Part shown: in pieces, positions 1-6,501 of the stretch
Position numbering within the stretch: the first letter of the stretch is position 1
Layout: every line of letters starts with the position of its first letter
Assembly: GCA_038207745.1 (NCBI GenBank)
Contig: JBBQZL010000072.1
Location: 1-11,727 of the forward strand
Direction of reading: 5' to 3'
DNA: 11,727 nucleotides
Source: JBBQZL01 sp038207745
GTDB lineage: Bacteria > Actinomycetota > Thermoleophilia > Solirubrobacterales > 70-9
The notes under the pieces: model-generated
Told to the model about the DNA's origin: nothing
Database searches by the model: none
Seen by the model: only the letters and a program-made list of their open reading frames with translations
Position numbers and translations under genes: made by a program

Positions 1-438
1 ATATTCGACAACCGCCCGAAGCGCCTCCGAAGCCCCCGAGGGAAGCGCCAGCGAGACAATGCCGAAGAACGCGGCGATCACGAGCGTCACCGCGGGTCCG
101 GCGAGGGCGAAGCTCAGCTCGTCACCGGCGGAGTTTGGATAGCCCTTCATCCTGGCGACGCCGCCAAGAAGCCAAAGGTCGATCTCCTCGATCTCGACGC
201 CATGGCGGCGGGCGACGATCGCGTGCCCCAGCTCATGCAGGAGGATGCTCGCGAAGAGCAGAAGGGCACTGAGCAGGCCCAGTCCATAGGCGGCTGCGGG
301 CGCGATGCCCGGGGCCTGGTCCGGGTAGTAGGTGCTGCCCAGCGACCAGGTGATCAACCCGACGATCAGGAGCCACAGCGGCTGGATTCCGATCGGGACG
401 CCGGCGAGGCGACCGACACGGGTGCTGCTAAGGCTCAT
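1..438 (-). CDS. M50 family (site-2 protease type) membrane zinc metalloprotease, 3' end cut by window edge
   Basis: Reading the minus strand from the ATG at 438 gives 146 codons that stay open to base 1, so the C-terminus lies outside the window. A hydrophobic segment covers about residues 18-34. A second, about 50-67, runs straight into the zinc-binding motif HELGH (residues 68-72; His68 and His72 are metal ligands, Glu69 the catalytic base). LWLLGGVARM (88-97) and the hydrophobic FALAGPAVTLVIAAFFG segment (110-126) are typical of intramembrane M50 proteases. Such enzymes cut transmembrane substrates inside the membrane. Some relatives carry C-terminal CBS domains, which cannot be checked here. 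The gene starts 19 nt after the esterase-like gene upstream, so it is probably the third gene of that operon. M. tuberculosis Rv2625c, a DosR-regulon member, is of this type. The family call is firm; the substrate is unknown. Confidence 0.9.
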   Translation of the reverse strand, partial: MSLSSTRVGRLAGVPIGIQPLWLLIVGLITWSLGSTYYPDQAPGIAPAAAYGLGLLSALLLFASILLHELGHAIVARRHGVEIEEIDLWLLGGVARMKGYPNSAGDELSFALAGPAVTLVIAAFFGIVSLALPSGASEALRAVVEY

Positions 439-457
439 CGGCTGTTTCCGCTCCGGT

Positions 458-1762
458 TCACAGGGCCGTCGGGTAGGTCTCGGGCGGCTCGCTCAGCTCC
501 CGGCCGGGCAGCTGCTCAAGCGGCTCGACCGCACGCGTCTCGTCGATGTGAATGACCGCGTCGAATTGGCCGGCAAGGCGAGCCGAGAAGTAGTGGCTTC
601 TGCGTTCGGTCTCAGGACGGTAGATAACGCCGATCGCCCGCTCCAGCCTGGGATGCCGCAGGGCTTCCACCGCCTGCCCGCTCGACAGGTCGAGGATGAA
701 GCGGGGCTCCCCCAGCCCGTGAAAGAGCGCCTCGTAGCTGTCGGGCAGCGCAGGCCGAACCCGTTTGCGCTCGGCCGGGGCGTCCCAGGACGAAGCGGCG
801 GTCACGGTGCCGGAATAGGTTGTGAAGCCGATCAGCACCACCTCGCCGGGCCAGCGCTCACGTGCGAGTTGGCCGACGTTCAGCTCGCCGCGCAGGCTCA
901 TCTCGGTCATCCGTGCATCGCCGATATGGGAGTTGTGCTCCCAGACGACTATCCGGGCGGGGTCGCCGTGGCGTGTCAGGTGCCCGCTGAGCCGGCTCAG
1001 CGTGTCTGCCATGTGGCGGTCACGCAGATTCCACGACGAGGTCTGATCGCCGAACATTGAGCGGTAGTACTCCTCGGCGCTGGCCACCAGCCGCGCATTC
1101 TGCTCCGCATAGAACTGCTCGTCCTCGGCTGCGATTCCGTCGCGGCGAAGGTATGAATCCGCATGACGCTGCAATTCGGTCAGCTGTTCGATGACGGCGC
1201 AGCGGCAGGACTCGCCGATGCCGAGGCTGACAGCGTGCCCGTAGGTCTGCGCGCCGCCAAAATGCTCGAAACAGGAGTAGCGCGTCCGGGCTCGCCCGGC
1301 GGCCGCTGGATCAACCCGATCGAGGTAGGCGATCACCTCGGCGATGGAGGCATAGAGGCTGTAGAGATCGAGGCCATAGAAGCCGACCGCGTCCCCGTCC
1401 CCCCGGCGGTCGTTGTGGGCCTCGAGCCAGCCGACGAAGTCCAGCACGTCGGCGTTGCGCCACATCCAGGTCGGGAAGCGGCGGAACCCGCGCAGCGCCT
1501 CCTCCGCATCTGCGTCCTCGCGGGCTCCTCGAACGTAGCGGTTGACGCGGTAGGCGTCTGGCCAGTCGGCCTCGACTGCAACCGCCGTGAATCCCTTGTC
1601 CTCGATCAGCCGTTTGGTGATGCGGGCCCGCTCGCGGTAGAACTCATGAGTACCGTGCGAGGCCTCACCGATCAGGACGATCTTCGCGTCGCCGACCAGG
1701 TCCAGCAGCCCGTCGAAATCTTCCGGGCCGCCGCTGAGGGCTTGAATATCAAGCCGCGGCAT
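458..1762 (-). CDS. Erythromycin esterase-like hydrolase
   Basis: This 434-residue protein belongs to the erythromycin esterase (EreA/EreB-like) superfamily. The family signature GEASHGTHEF lies at residues 32-41 (Glu33, His36). A conserved acidic residue sits in VAVEADWPDA (Glu64), and the second histidine signature WEHNSHIGDA spans 274-283 (His276, His279). These match the Glu/His active-site positions known in the family, and the length is usual. The ATG lies inside the 3' end of the phosphoribosyltransferase gene (14-nt overlap, different frame), which points to translational coupling. In Rv2030c of M. tuberculosis the same two domains are fused in one chain. Despite the name, most homologues in such clusters are not shown to inactivate macrolides, so I would not call this a resistance gene. 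The true substrate is unknown. Confidence 0.9.
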   Translation of the reverse strand: MPRLDIQALSGGPEDFDGLLDLVGDAKIVLIGEASHGTHEFYRERARITKRLIEDKGFTAVAVEADWPDAYRVNRYVRGAREDADAEEALRGFRRFPTWMWRNADVLDFVGWLEAHNDRRGDGDAVGFYGLDLYSLYASIAEVIAYLDRVDPAAAGRARTRYSCFEHFGGAQTYGHAVSLGIGESCRCAVIEQLTELQRHADSYLRRDGIAAEDEQFYAEQNARLVASAEEYYRSMFGDQTSSWNLRDRHMADTLSRLSGHLTRHGDPARIVVWEHNSHIGDARMTEMSLRGELNVGQLARERWPGEVVLIGFTTYSGTVTAASSWDAPAERKRVRPALPDSYEALFHGLGEPRFILDLSSGQAVEALRHPRLERAIGVIYRPETERRSHYFSARLAGQFDAVIHIDETRAVEPLEQLPGRELSEPPETYPTAL

Positions 1763-2423
1763 CGTGGAAGGCCCCCAGAATTGAAACGACCTCCTGGTCG
1801 GACACCTGCGAAAAGTCCCGATACCACTGGCCGACCCCGTAGAGCAGCGGTGGTGCCAACAGGCAGATCACTTCGTCCGCCTCCTCACGCAACCGTGTGG
1901 CCGAGCCGGGCGCGCAGACCGGCACCGCAAGGATCACCCGCCGCGGATTCTGGCGGCGCACGGCTCGAAGTGCTGTCGTGTCGGTTACGCCGGTTGCAAT
2001 GCCGTCATCGACGACGATCACGGTCCGGCCCTCCAACTCGAGAGGTGGGCGTTCGCCACGGTAGGCAGACACGCGCCGGCGAAGCTCGGCGGTCTCGCGG
2101 GCGATGATCGAGTCGAGAGCGCCCTTTGCGATCCCCAGCTTCTCGACCGACCCGGTGTCGATCAGGCAGGAACCGTCCTCGGCAACCGCGCCGATTCCGA
2201 ATTCGGGGTTGTGCGGGGCGCCGAGCTTGCGAACCGCGAGAATCTCGAGCGGGGCACCCAGCGCCGTCGCGATCTCCTTCGCCACTGGCACGCCACCACG
2301 GGGAAGCGCCACGACAATCGGGTGCTCGTCCGCCAGCGGTAGCAATTGCTCCGCCAGCCGCCGTCCCGCCTCCCGGCGATCGGCAAAGGGCTGATCAGGG
2401 TAATCGCGCTCAAAGGTGGACAT
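1749..2423 (-). CDS. Phosphoribosyltransferase-domain protein (type I PRTase fold)
   Basis: From the ATG at 2423 this is a 224-residue type I phosphoribosyltransferase-fold protein. The PRPP-binding motif VIVVDDGIATG is at residues 135-145, with its paired acidic residues followed by the phosphate-binding loop. VVALPRGGVPVAKEIA (37-52) and the VRKLGAPHNPEFGIGA stretch (64-79) are hallmarks of the uncharacterised PRTase group found beside erythromycin-esterase and dienelactone-hydrolase domains. I prefer the start at 2423 because relatives begin close to the FADRREAGRRLA segment. The frame is open to an ATG at 2516, but those extra 31 residues are arginine-rich and unlike the family. No strong Shine-Dalgarno sequence is visible at 2423. 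The gene leads the PRTase-esterase-protease operon. The accepted base or other substrate is unknown. Confidence 0.88.
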   Translation of the reverse strand: MSTFERDYPDQPFADRREAGRRLAEQLLPLADEHPIVVALPRGGVPVAKEIATALGAPLEILAVRKLGAPHNPEFGIGAVAEDGSCLIDTGSVEKLGIAKGALDSIIARETAELRRRVSAYRGERPPLELEGRTVIVVDDGIATGVTDTTALRAVRRQNPRRVILAVPVCAPGSATRLREEADEVICLLAPPLLYGVGQWYRDFSQVSDQEVVSILGAFHDAAA

Positions 2424-2616
2424 CGAACACGCTTTTCGTAGCCGTAGCCACGTAGCTCTCCTTGTCGGACTGACCCGCAGTACGAAAATCCTCCCACGAC
2501 CGAAGAGGGCACGCATCGGGGTAATCCACCGTAATCAGGTGCGTCTTTCCACCGATGACAATCGGGGCGGGAACGCCTAGATTCGCGACAAGGCACGAAA
2601 TCCGAGGAGGAAACAG
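2424..2616. promoter_or_regulatory. Divergent intergenic spacer between PRTase operon (-) and alpha/beta hydrolase (+)
   Basis: This 193-bp spacer must hold the promoters for both flanking transcription units, because they are read outward from it. It is visibly less GC-rich than the genes. I looked for a DosR-type box (GGGACT-x-AGTCCC-like palindrome) because of the gene content and found no convincing copy. No clear -35/-10 pair stands out on either strand. A minus-strand frame stays open across it but has weak third-position bias, and I do not annotate it as a gene. Confidence 0.5.
2604..2613 (+). promoter_or_regulatory. Strong ribosome binding site that fixes a GTG start
   Basis: GAGGAGGAAA precedes the GTG at 2617, with AGGAGG six nucleotides from the start codon. 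This is a near-ideal Shine-Dalgarno sequence and supports the GTG start of the alpha/beta hydrolase. Confidence 0.8.
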
Positions 2617-3285
2617 GTGGTTGAGCGCACGATCGAGATCCCGGCACCGCCGGTTCGCCTCACGGGTGACCTGACGATCCCGGAGGACTCCCGGGGTCTG
2701 GTGATCTTCGCCCACGGCAGCGGCTCGAGCCGCTTGAGCACACGGAACCGGCAGGTCGCCGCCGCCCTCAACGAACTCGGGTTCGCAACCCTCCTTTTTG
2801 ATCTCCTCACCTCAGGCGAGGAGGCCGACCGGGCGAATGTCTTCGATATCCGGCTGCTCAGCGAGCGGCTGCTCGCGGCGACCCGATGGGTGATCGCAAA
2901 CCCCGGGAGCAAGCGGCTTCCCCTGGGCTACTTCGGTGCCTCCACCGGCGCTGCCGCGGCGCTCTGCGCCGCCGCCGAACTCGGCGACGTTGTCGGGGCC
3001 GTGGTGTCTCGCGGGGGCCGGCCGGACATGGCGGGGCCGTGCCTGCACGAGGTGACTTCCCCCACGCTGCTGATCGTCGGCGGCGAGGACCGGGATGTGC
3101 TGGGCCTCAACGAGGCGGCGGCCCGTGCCCTGCGCTGCTCACACGAACTTGCTGTCGTCCCCGGAGCAACCCACCTGTTCGAGGAGCCGGGTGCCCTGGA
3201 GCAGGTCGCCGAGCTGGCGGGTGACTGGTTCTCCAACCAGCTCAACAGGTCATCGCCTCGACCGGGGACACAGACAGGGCCCTGA
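2617..3285 (+). CDS. Alpha/beta hydrolase (dienelactone hydrolase-like)
   Basis: This 222-residue protein has the alpha/beta hydrolase layout. The oxyanion-hole segment FAHGSGSS is at 31-38, and the nucleophile elbow GASTG at 107-111 has Ser109 as the likely nucleophile. An acid lies in the strand-end turn VGGEDRDV (Asp158 or Asp160), and His186 sits in GATHLFEE. The length and lack of a lid insertion fit the small dienelactone-hydrolase-like branch. There is no signal peptide, so it should be cytoplasmic. The GTG start is supported by a strong ribosome binding site. It is divergent from the PRTase-esterase operon; hydrolases of this type are often next to, or fused with, that PRTase family, so a shared pathway is plausible. 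It converges on the DUF779 gene with 19 nt between stop codons. The substrate is unknown. Confidence 0.88.
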   Translation: MVERTIEIPAPPVRLTGDLTIPEDSRGLVIFAHGSGSSRLSTRNRQVAAALNELGFATLLFDLLTSGEEADRANVFDIRLLSERLLAATRWVIANPGSKRLPLGYFGASTGAAAALCAAAELGDVVGAVVSRGGRPDMAGPCLHEVTSPTLLIVGGEDRDVLGLNEAAARALRCSHELAVVPGATHLFEEPGALEQVAELAGDWFSNQLNRSSPRPGTQTGP

Positions 3286-3308
3286 TGGAGCGCCGGCGCG
3301 CGGATCAG
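3282..3308. terminator. Nested palindrome spanning two convergent stop codons, possible bidirectional terminator
   Basis: CTGAT (3282-3286) is the inverse of ATCAG (3304-3308), and between them lies the perfect palindrome GCGCCGGCGC (3290-3299). The arms contain the TGA of the alpha/beta hydrolase on the plus strand and the TGA of the DUF779 gene on the minus strand. There is no T-tract, so intrinsic termination is uncertain; the structure may only reflect compact gene packing. Confidence 0.3.
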
Positions 3309-3640
3309 CGGTCGCAGGCCCGACTGGCGTCCGCGTGGACGAAGTGGACGCCCTCCATCCCCTCCAGGGAAAAGCTCTCCGCAGCACCCGGGGCCACGTC
3401 GATCAGGTAATCCGGCTCGCGCAGGCGCTGATACAGATCGCGATCGACGAAGAAGGGGGCGCCGGCCAGGGTTCCCAGCCTCAGGTCGTTGGGGCCGGGC
3501 GGAAGTTCACCCTCGCGGAGGCACATCGCCGTGCTTCCGTCGCAGCAACCGCCCGACTGGTGGAAGACGATCGGGCCGTGCTTCTGGCGAAGCCGGTTGA
3601 TCACCTCCTCCGCCTCGGGGGTTGCCGCAACCTCGCCCAT
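3305..3640 (-). CDS. DUF779 domain protein, partner of the aldehyde dehydrogenase
   Basis: This is a 111-residue protein from the ATG at 3640. It shows the DUF779 signature: HGPIVFHQSGGCCDGSTAMC (residues 21-40, with an adjacent Cys-Cys pair), then a conserved Asn-Asp, LGTLAGAPFFVD, LIDVAPGAAESFSLE and a C-terminal GVHFVHAD. The frame is open upstream to 3688, but that ATG lies well inside the aldehyde dehydrogenase coding end, and family members begin near MGEV. The chosen ATG is 2 nt after the dehydrogenase TAG, so the two genes are almost certainly co-transcribed and translationally coupled. DUF779 genes recur beside ExaC/AldB-type dehydrogenases in other bacteria. The biochemical function is not established. 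A metal- or redox-related accessory role for the enzyme is my inference from the His/Cys-rich motif and the pairing. Confidence 0.88.
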   Translation of the reverse strand: MGEVAATPEAEEVINRLRQKHGPIVFHQSGGCCDGSTAMCLREGELPPGPNDLRLGTLAGAPFFVDRDLYQRLREPDYLIDVAPGAAESFSLEGMEGVHFVHADASRACDR

Positions 3641-3642
3641 GC

Positions 3643-5181
3643 CTAGAAGAAGCCCATCGGCTTCTGGTCGTAGCTGACCAGCAGGCACTTGGTCTGGCTG
3701 TAGTGGTCGAGCATCATCCTGTGATTCTCCCTGCCGACGCCGGAGATCTTGTAACCGCCGAAGGCGGCGTGCGCGGGGTAGTGGTGGTAGCAGTTTGTCC
3801 AGACCCGTCCGGCCTGGATGCCACGGCCCATTCGGAAGGCCTTTGCGCCGTCACGGGTCCATACGCCGGCGCCAAGACCGTAGAGGGTGTCATTGGCGAG
3901 TCCCAGCGCCTCGGCCTCGTCCTTGAACGTGGTCACCGAAACGACCGGGCCGAATATCTCCTCCTGGAAGACCCGCATGTCGTTGGTCCCCTTGAGGACG
4001 GTCGGCTCGAAGTAGTAGCCATCGGCCAGCTCGTCGCCGACGTCGGGCCGGTGGCCGCCGATCAGAACCTCGGCACCCTCGTCGATACCGATCTGGACGT
4101 AGCTCTCGATCTTCTCGAGCTGCGCCGTGGACACCTGGGGCCCCATCATCGTGGTGGGGTCAAGCGGGTTGCCCTGCTTGATCTTCCGGATGCGATCGAG
4201 GACGCGTTCCATGAACGCGTCGTAGATCGACTCCTGGATCAGTGCGCGTGACGGACTCGTGCAGACCTCGCCCTTGTTGAATGCGTAGAGGACCAGGCCT
4301 TCGACTGCCTTGTCGAGGAAGTCATCGTCACTCGCCATCACATCCTCGAAGAATATGTTCGGTGACTTGCCCCCCAGCTCTGTGGTCGAGGGAATGATGT
4401 TCTGGGCCGCGTACTGCATGATCAGACGTCCGGTGACGGTCTCGCCGGTGAACGCGATCTTGGCGATCCGCTTGTTGGACGCCAGCGCCCTGCCGATCTC
4501 GGCGCCCGGGCCGTTGACGATGTTCAGCACGCCGGGCGGGACGATGTCTTCGAGCACCTCTGCCATCTTCAGAATCGACCACGGGGTCGGGCTGGCCGGC
4601 TTGACCACGGTGCAGTTGCCGGCCGCGAGCGCCGGGGCGATCTTCCATGCCGCCATCAGCAGTGGGAAGTTGAACGGGATGATCTGGCCGACCACGCCGA
4701 GCGGCTCGTGGAAATGATACGCGTAGGTGTCCTTGTCGATCTCCGAGATCCGGCCCTCTTCGGCCCGCACGGCACCGGCAAAGTAGCGAAGGTGATCGAC
4801 AACCAGCGGGATGTCCGCGGCAAGCGTCTCACGAACCGGCTTGCCGTTGTCCCAGCTCTCTGCCTCGGCCAGCATCTGGAGGTTGCGCTCGACCGCGTCG
4901 GCCATCGCGTTGAGCACGGCGGCGCGCTCTGCGGGTGATGTCGAGCCCCACTCATCCTTGGCGCCGTGCGCCGCGTCGAGCGCGAGCTCGATGTCCTCCG
5001 GGGTCGAATCGGCGACGCTGCTGAACGGCTTGCCGGTGACCGGGGTCACGTTGTCCCGGTACTTGCCGCCGGTCGGCGGCACCCAGCCGCCGCCGATGAA
5101 GTTTTCGTATCGGTCCTTCAGTTCCACGGGGCTGCCGGACTCGCCGGGGGCTTCGAATGCCTGTTCCTCGATCGTCGCCAT
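3643..5181 (-). CDS. NAD(P)+-dependent aldehyde dehydrogenase, AldB/ExaC (acetaldehyde dehydrogenase II) type
   Basis: The protein is 512 residues from the ATG at 5181, close to the size of E. coli AldB. It has the full class-3-fold dehydrogenase set: PFNFPLLMAAWK (169-180, Asn171), cofactor-binding VVKPASPTPWS (192-202, Lys194), FTGETVTGR (244-252), general base Glu268 in ELGGKSPNIFF, and nucleophile Cys307 in FNKGEVCTSPSR. The C-terminal part from NDTLYGLGAGVW through RVWTNCYHHYPAHAAFGGYK to TKCLLVSY is distinctive for the AldB/ExaC/AcoD branch, which oxidises acetaldehyde and related short aldehydes to acids. The frame is open to 5496, but that extension runs into the divergent dehydrogenase gene and is low-complexity Arg/Ser. 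GAGGAGAG eight to ten bases ahead of 5181 fixes the start. It is followed by the DUF779 gene and is divergent from the alcohol dehydrogenase. Exact aldehyde preference is not shown by sequence. Confidence 0.95.
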   Translation of the reverse strand: MATIEEQAFEAPGESGSPVELKDRYENFIGGGWVPPTGGKYRDNVTPVTGKPFSSVADSTPEDIELALDAAHGAKDEWGSTSPAERAAVLNAMADAVERNLQMLAEAESWDNGKPVRETLAADIPLVVDHLRYFAGAVRAEEGRISEIDKDTYAYHFHEPLGVVGQIIPFNFPLLMAAWKIAPALAAGNCTVVKPASPTPWSILKMAEVLEDIVPPGVLNIVNGPGAEIGRALASNKRIAKIAFTGETVTGRLIMQYAAQNIIPSTTELGGKSPNIFFEDVMASDDDFLDKAVEGLVLYAFNKGEVCTSPSRALIQESIYDAFMERVLDRIRKIKQGNPLDPTTMMGPQVSTAQLEKIESYVQIGIDEGAEVLIGGHRPDVGDELADGYYFEPTVLKGTNDMRVFQEEIFGPVVSVTTFKDEAEALGLANDTLYGLGAGVWTRDGAKAFRMGRGIQAGRVWTNCYHHYPAHAAFGGYKISGVGRENHRMMLDHYSQTKCLLVSYDQKPMGFF

Positions 5182-5387
5182 CGCTCTCTCCTCGGCTCGT
5201 ACTCCATTACGGATGAAAATCAACCCAGCCGAACCTATGACCGGACGGCGCCGCCTGCATCCGTGTAAATGCGCAGGCCGCGGAATTTCTTTTCCGTACT
5301 TAGTACGGATGTCGCGGTTTTGGGCTGCTCCTATCATCGGCCCTCTGGCGCTCGGCATGCAATGGACACGACTGCGGAAGGCGAACC
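5182..5387. promoter_or_regulatory. Divergent control region of the aldehyde and alcohol dehydrogenase genes
   Basis: This 206-bp spacer lies between two divergent start codons and is more AT-rich than the genes. It contains GAGGAGAG (5186-5193, minus strand), which is the ribosome binding site of the aldehyde dehydrogenase, and GGAAGG (5376-5381), six bases before the alcohol dehydrogenase ATG. ACGGATG occurs at 5209-5215 and 5305-5311, and inverted as CATCCGT at 5258-5264. A GCCTGC/GCAGGC inverted repeat with a 14-nt loop is at 5253-5278. TATCAT at 5332-5337 could be a -10 element for the plus-strand gene, but I see no convincing -35 partner. Promoter assignment is therefore tentative. Confidence 0.6.
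5293..5309. promoter_or_regulatory. 17-bp perfect palindrome, candidate operator
   Basis: TCCGTACTTAGTACGGA consists of two exact 7-bp arms around a 3-bp centre. It lies 79 bp before the alcohol dehydrogenase start and 112 bp before the aldehyde dehydrogenase start, ending 22 bp ahead of a TATCAT hexamer. Size and symmetry suit a dimeric helix-turn-helix regulator. No regulator gene is present in the window, so the binding protein is unknown. Confidence 0.55.
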
Positions 5388-6461
5388 ATGACGGAGACGA
5401 TGAAGGCGGCGGTCTTTGAGGGTCACGAGCAGATCGTCCTCGAGGAGAAGCCGATGCCCCGCTGCGGGCCGAACGACGCGATCGTGAAGGTTTCACTGAC
5501 CACGATCTGCGGAACTGATGTCCACATCTGGCGCGAGGAGTACCCAGTTGACAAGGGCCGGATCGTCGGCCACGAACCGGTCGGCACGATCCATCAGCTC
5601 GGCGGAGCTGTGTCCGGTTACGAGGTCGGGGATCGTGTTCTGGTCGGCGCGATCACACCCTGCGGTTCCTGCTTCTATTGCCAATCCCACAGCGAGTCCC
5701 AGTGCTCCGGTCACGAGGACGAATGGGAGATGATCGGCGGCTGGCGGCTCGGAAACTCGATCGACGGCGTCCAAGCCGAGTACTTCCGCGTCCCATATGC
5801 GCAGGCCAACCTCGCCAAGATCCCCGATGACCTATCCGACGAGCAGTGCGTATTGCTCGCCGATATCGCCTCGACCGGTATCTCAGCAGCGGAGGCGGCC
5901 AATGTCCGCATCGGCCAGACGGTCGCAGTCTTCGCACAGGGCCCGATCGGTCTCTGCGCAACGGCCGGCGCCCGCCTGCTCGGCGCCTCGCTTGTGATCG
6001 GCGTCGACAGCATCGGGGGCCGGCTCAATATCGCAACCAAGATGGGGGCCGATGAGGTGATCGACTTCACCCAGGAGGACCCGGTGGCTGCGATCAAACG
6101 GCTCACCGAAGGCCGGGGCGTCGACGTGGCGATCGAGGCACTTGGAGCCCAGGAGACCTTCGAGTCCTGTCTCAACGCGACCCGCCCCGGCGGAATCGTC
6201 TCGAGCCTCGGCGTCTATGGGGGCAAGCTCGAGATCCCGGTGGAGCCATTTGTATACGGGATCGGCGACAAGCAGATCCTCACGTCGCTTTGTCCCGGGG
6301 GCAAGGAGCGGATGCGCAAGCTGATGGAGATGGTCCGCCACGGCCGCCTCGACCTGGCGCCCCTGATCACCCACCGCTTCTCGCTGGATCAGATCGAGGA
6401 GGCCTATGACTTCTTCGGCAATCAGCGCGAGGGCGTTGTCAAGGTCGGGCTGACTCCCTGA
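5388..6461 (+). CDS. Zinc-dependent NAD+ alcohol dehydrogenase (medium-chain family)
   Basis: This 357-residue medium-chain dehydrogenase has catalytic zinc ligands Cys41 in ICGTD, His62-Glu63 in GHEPVG, and probably Asp160 in ADIASTG. A structural zinc lobe with four cysteines (Cys92, 95, 98, 106) follows. The Rossmann nucleotide motif is AQGPIG (183-188), and Asp207 at the end of the second strand (IGVDS) favours NAD+ over NADP+. The overall pattern, such as VFAQGPIGLCATAGARLLGA and the C-terminal CPGGKERM, resembles secondary/aromatic alcohol dehydrogenases of the FurX and Thermoanaerobacter groups. GGAAGG six bases upstream supports the ATG at 5388; Met5 is a less likely alternative. It is divergent from the aldehyde dehydrogenase and presumably supplies its substrate. 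The natural alcohol cannot be read from sequence; ethanol, other short alcohols or furfuryl-type alcohols are possible. Confidence 0.93.
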   Translation: MTETMKAAVFEGHEQIVLEEKPMPRCGPNDAIVKVSLTTICGTDVHIWREEYPVDKGRIVGHEPVGTIHQLGGAVSGYEVGDRVLVGAITPCGSCFYCQSHSESQCSGHEDEWEMIGGWRLGNSIDGVQAEYFRVPYAQANLAKIPDDLSDEQCVLLADIASTGISAAEAANVRIGQTVAVFAQGPIGLCATAGARLLGASLVIGVDSIGGRLNIATKMGADEVIDFTQEDPVAAIKRLTEGRGVDVAIEALGAQETFESCLNATRPGGIVSSLGVYGGKLEIPVEPFVYGIGDKQILTSLCPGGKERMRKLMEMVRHGRLDLAPLITHRFSLDQIEEAYDFFGNQREGVVKVGLTP

Positions 6462-6501
6462 GGGGACTCGGCAGGGCATCGCAGATCGCAGGCCGCGAAA
6501 G

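Noticed and set aside
458..1762. Macrolide resistance gene
   Set aside because: The erythromycin-esterase fold is present, but the pairing with a PRTase matches a chromosomal stress-type group, not a mobile resistance gene. No transposon or integron feature is nearby.
2424..2616. DosR-type operator for the stress cassette
   Set aside because: The nearest match (GGGTCAGTCC around 2468-2477 on the minus strand) has wrong spacing and incomplete arms compared with the GGGACT-x-AGTCCC consensus.
2410..2715. A 101-codon minus-strand frame crossing the divergent spacer
   Set aside because: Its 5' part is antisense to the alpha/beta hydrolase, there is no good start with a ribosome binding site in the spacer, and third-position GC (about 60 percent by eye) is well below the real genes. 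I kept it only as a note in the spacer finding.
5182..5496. N-terminal extension of the aldehyde dehydrogenase to an ATG at 5496
   Set aside because: The extension is Arg/Ser-rich, overlaps the divergent alcohol dehydrogenase start, and the ATG at 5181 has a good ribosome binding site and gives the family's usual length.
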